Positions 49,725 to 49,978 of a DNA stretch of 49,978 nt are shown here, piece by piece (the stretch's first letter is position 1; the number at the start of each line of letters is the position of its first letter). The translations under genes and the position numbers were made by a program. Where the stretch lies: contig NZ_AZFM01000014.1 of the NCBI RefSeq assembly GCF_001434335.1, forward strand, positions 1 to 49,978. The letters run 5' to 3'. The DNA comes from Lactobacillus kalixensis DSM 16043. Its GTDB lineage: Bacteria; Bacillota; Bacilli; Lactobacillales; Lactobacillaceae. The notes below the pieces were generated by a model. The model made no database searches and had not been told where the DNA came from. It saw only the letters and a program-made list of their open reading frames with translations.

Positions 49725-49978
49725 GGCGGTTTTTTAACTTAGTATACCTTATAAAGAAATTAAAACCAATGTGATTAAATACGCGACCACCTTTTTGACT
49801 TTTAGGGACACAAAAGGGACAGAATTTTTAAAAATTCGCATTTATTCATCTTTTTTGTAAACGTACAATTATCTTTTTGTTTTTAAGGAATGTCGATCTA
49901 TAGGCATTTTTTTAATTGAAAATTTTCGCAAATTGCAATAATAAGTTGGACACTTTATGCAGCTTGATAGATGTTATC
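49725..49978. other. Right-edge intergenic DNA with short AGGGACA repeats
   Basis: There is no supported complete gene. AGGGACA occurs twice close together (near 49803 and 49814). The rest is AT-rich up to the possible insertion-sequence end. Confidence 0.4.
49925..49978 (-). mobile_element. Possible end of an IS3-family insertion sequence running off the window
   Basis: Read on the minus strand, the edge gives DNIYQAA followed by TAA and then GTGTCCAACTTATTATTGC. A reading frame ending in QAA followed closely by GTCCAACTT is what IS150-type members of the IS3 family show at their right ends, as I recall. Only 24 nt of the frame are in the window, so this is weak. Confidence 0.25.

Noticed and set aside
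1-49978. CRISPR arrays, rRNA and tRNA genes
   Set aside because: I found no regularly spaced repeats and none of the conserved tRNA or rRNA segments on either strand by reading; a tRNA-detection program was not available.

Overview
The window is low-GC (mid-30s percent by eye), densely coded, and reads as a Lactobacillus chromosome, most likely the acidophilus/johnsonii/gasseri group. Supporting marks are two DUF915-type hydrolases, single-domain SLAP (S-layer-type) secreted proteins, a PepC/PepE/PepG-family peptidase, a large fold-type I ornithine decarboxylase, an HU gene with a strong leader, a SufCDSUB operon, and a XerS-like recombinase. No rRNA, tRNA or CRISPR array was seen. Species assignment is inference.

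Region by region. 1-3.3 kb: a TetR-type regulator and a 721-residue protein of unknown function with an acidic, Glu/Pro/Thr-rich tail. 3.5-8.2 kb: a compact cyclic-di-GMP/polysaccharide module. It has a two-TM PgaD/IcaD-like protein, a processive family 2 glycosyltransferase and a membrane-anchored EAL-like protein that has lost its metal site (probable receptor). Facing them are an EAL phosphodiesterase with an intact active site and a membrane GGDEF cyclase that lacks the inhibitory I-site. 8.4-10.7 kb: YbjQ, a class I amidotransferase, a DUF915 lipoprotein and HU. 10.9-14.7 kb: ornithine decarboxylase and, divergently, an amino-acid/polyamine antiporter. They share overlapping promoters, and the antiporter is preceded by a candidate 17-residue leader peptide containing Pro-Pro-Asn. 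14.8-17.4 kb: a small (p)ppGpp synthetase joined to a CiaRH-like two-component system. 17.4-22.2 kb: a nucleoside (BMP/NupOPQ) ABC importer with a terminator-like hairpin after the binding-protein gene. 22.5-28 kb: sufC-sufD-sufS-sufU-sufB plus a SufT-like DUF59 gene. 28.1-31 kb: a second DUF915 protein and RecQ. 31.2-34.9 kb: surface functions (SLAP protein, LPKAG-anchored adhesin, DUF554) and an unlisted 28-residue membrane peptide. 35.1-38.2 kb: RarA, a RibD-like reductase and small hypotheticals.

38.4-42.4 kb is accessory. It has HIT, a frameshifted MazG-like gene, a DUF6176-like protein, a tyrosine phosphatase, GNAT and ASCH proteins, and several gene remnants. 42.5-46.8 kb holds a PPOX-like protein, an aquaglyceroporin, a self-contained ~170-nt transcription unit (structured RNA and/or a ~26-residue peptide), a second SLAP protein, the C1 peptidase and a HAD phosphatase. 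46.8-49.98 kb holds a XerS-like recombinase with an inverted/direct repeat cluster just upstream that resembles a dif-type site, a 302-residue protein of unknown function, and what may be the end of an insertion sequence at the right edge. If the dif reading is right, this end of the window lies near the replication terminus.

The observations most worth following are the self-contained RNA/peptide unit at 43.77-43.98 kb, the leader peptide before the antiporter, the XerS/dif-like locus and the c-di-GMP module with its degenerate receptor.
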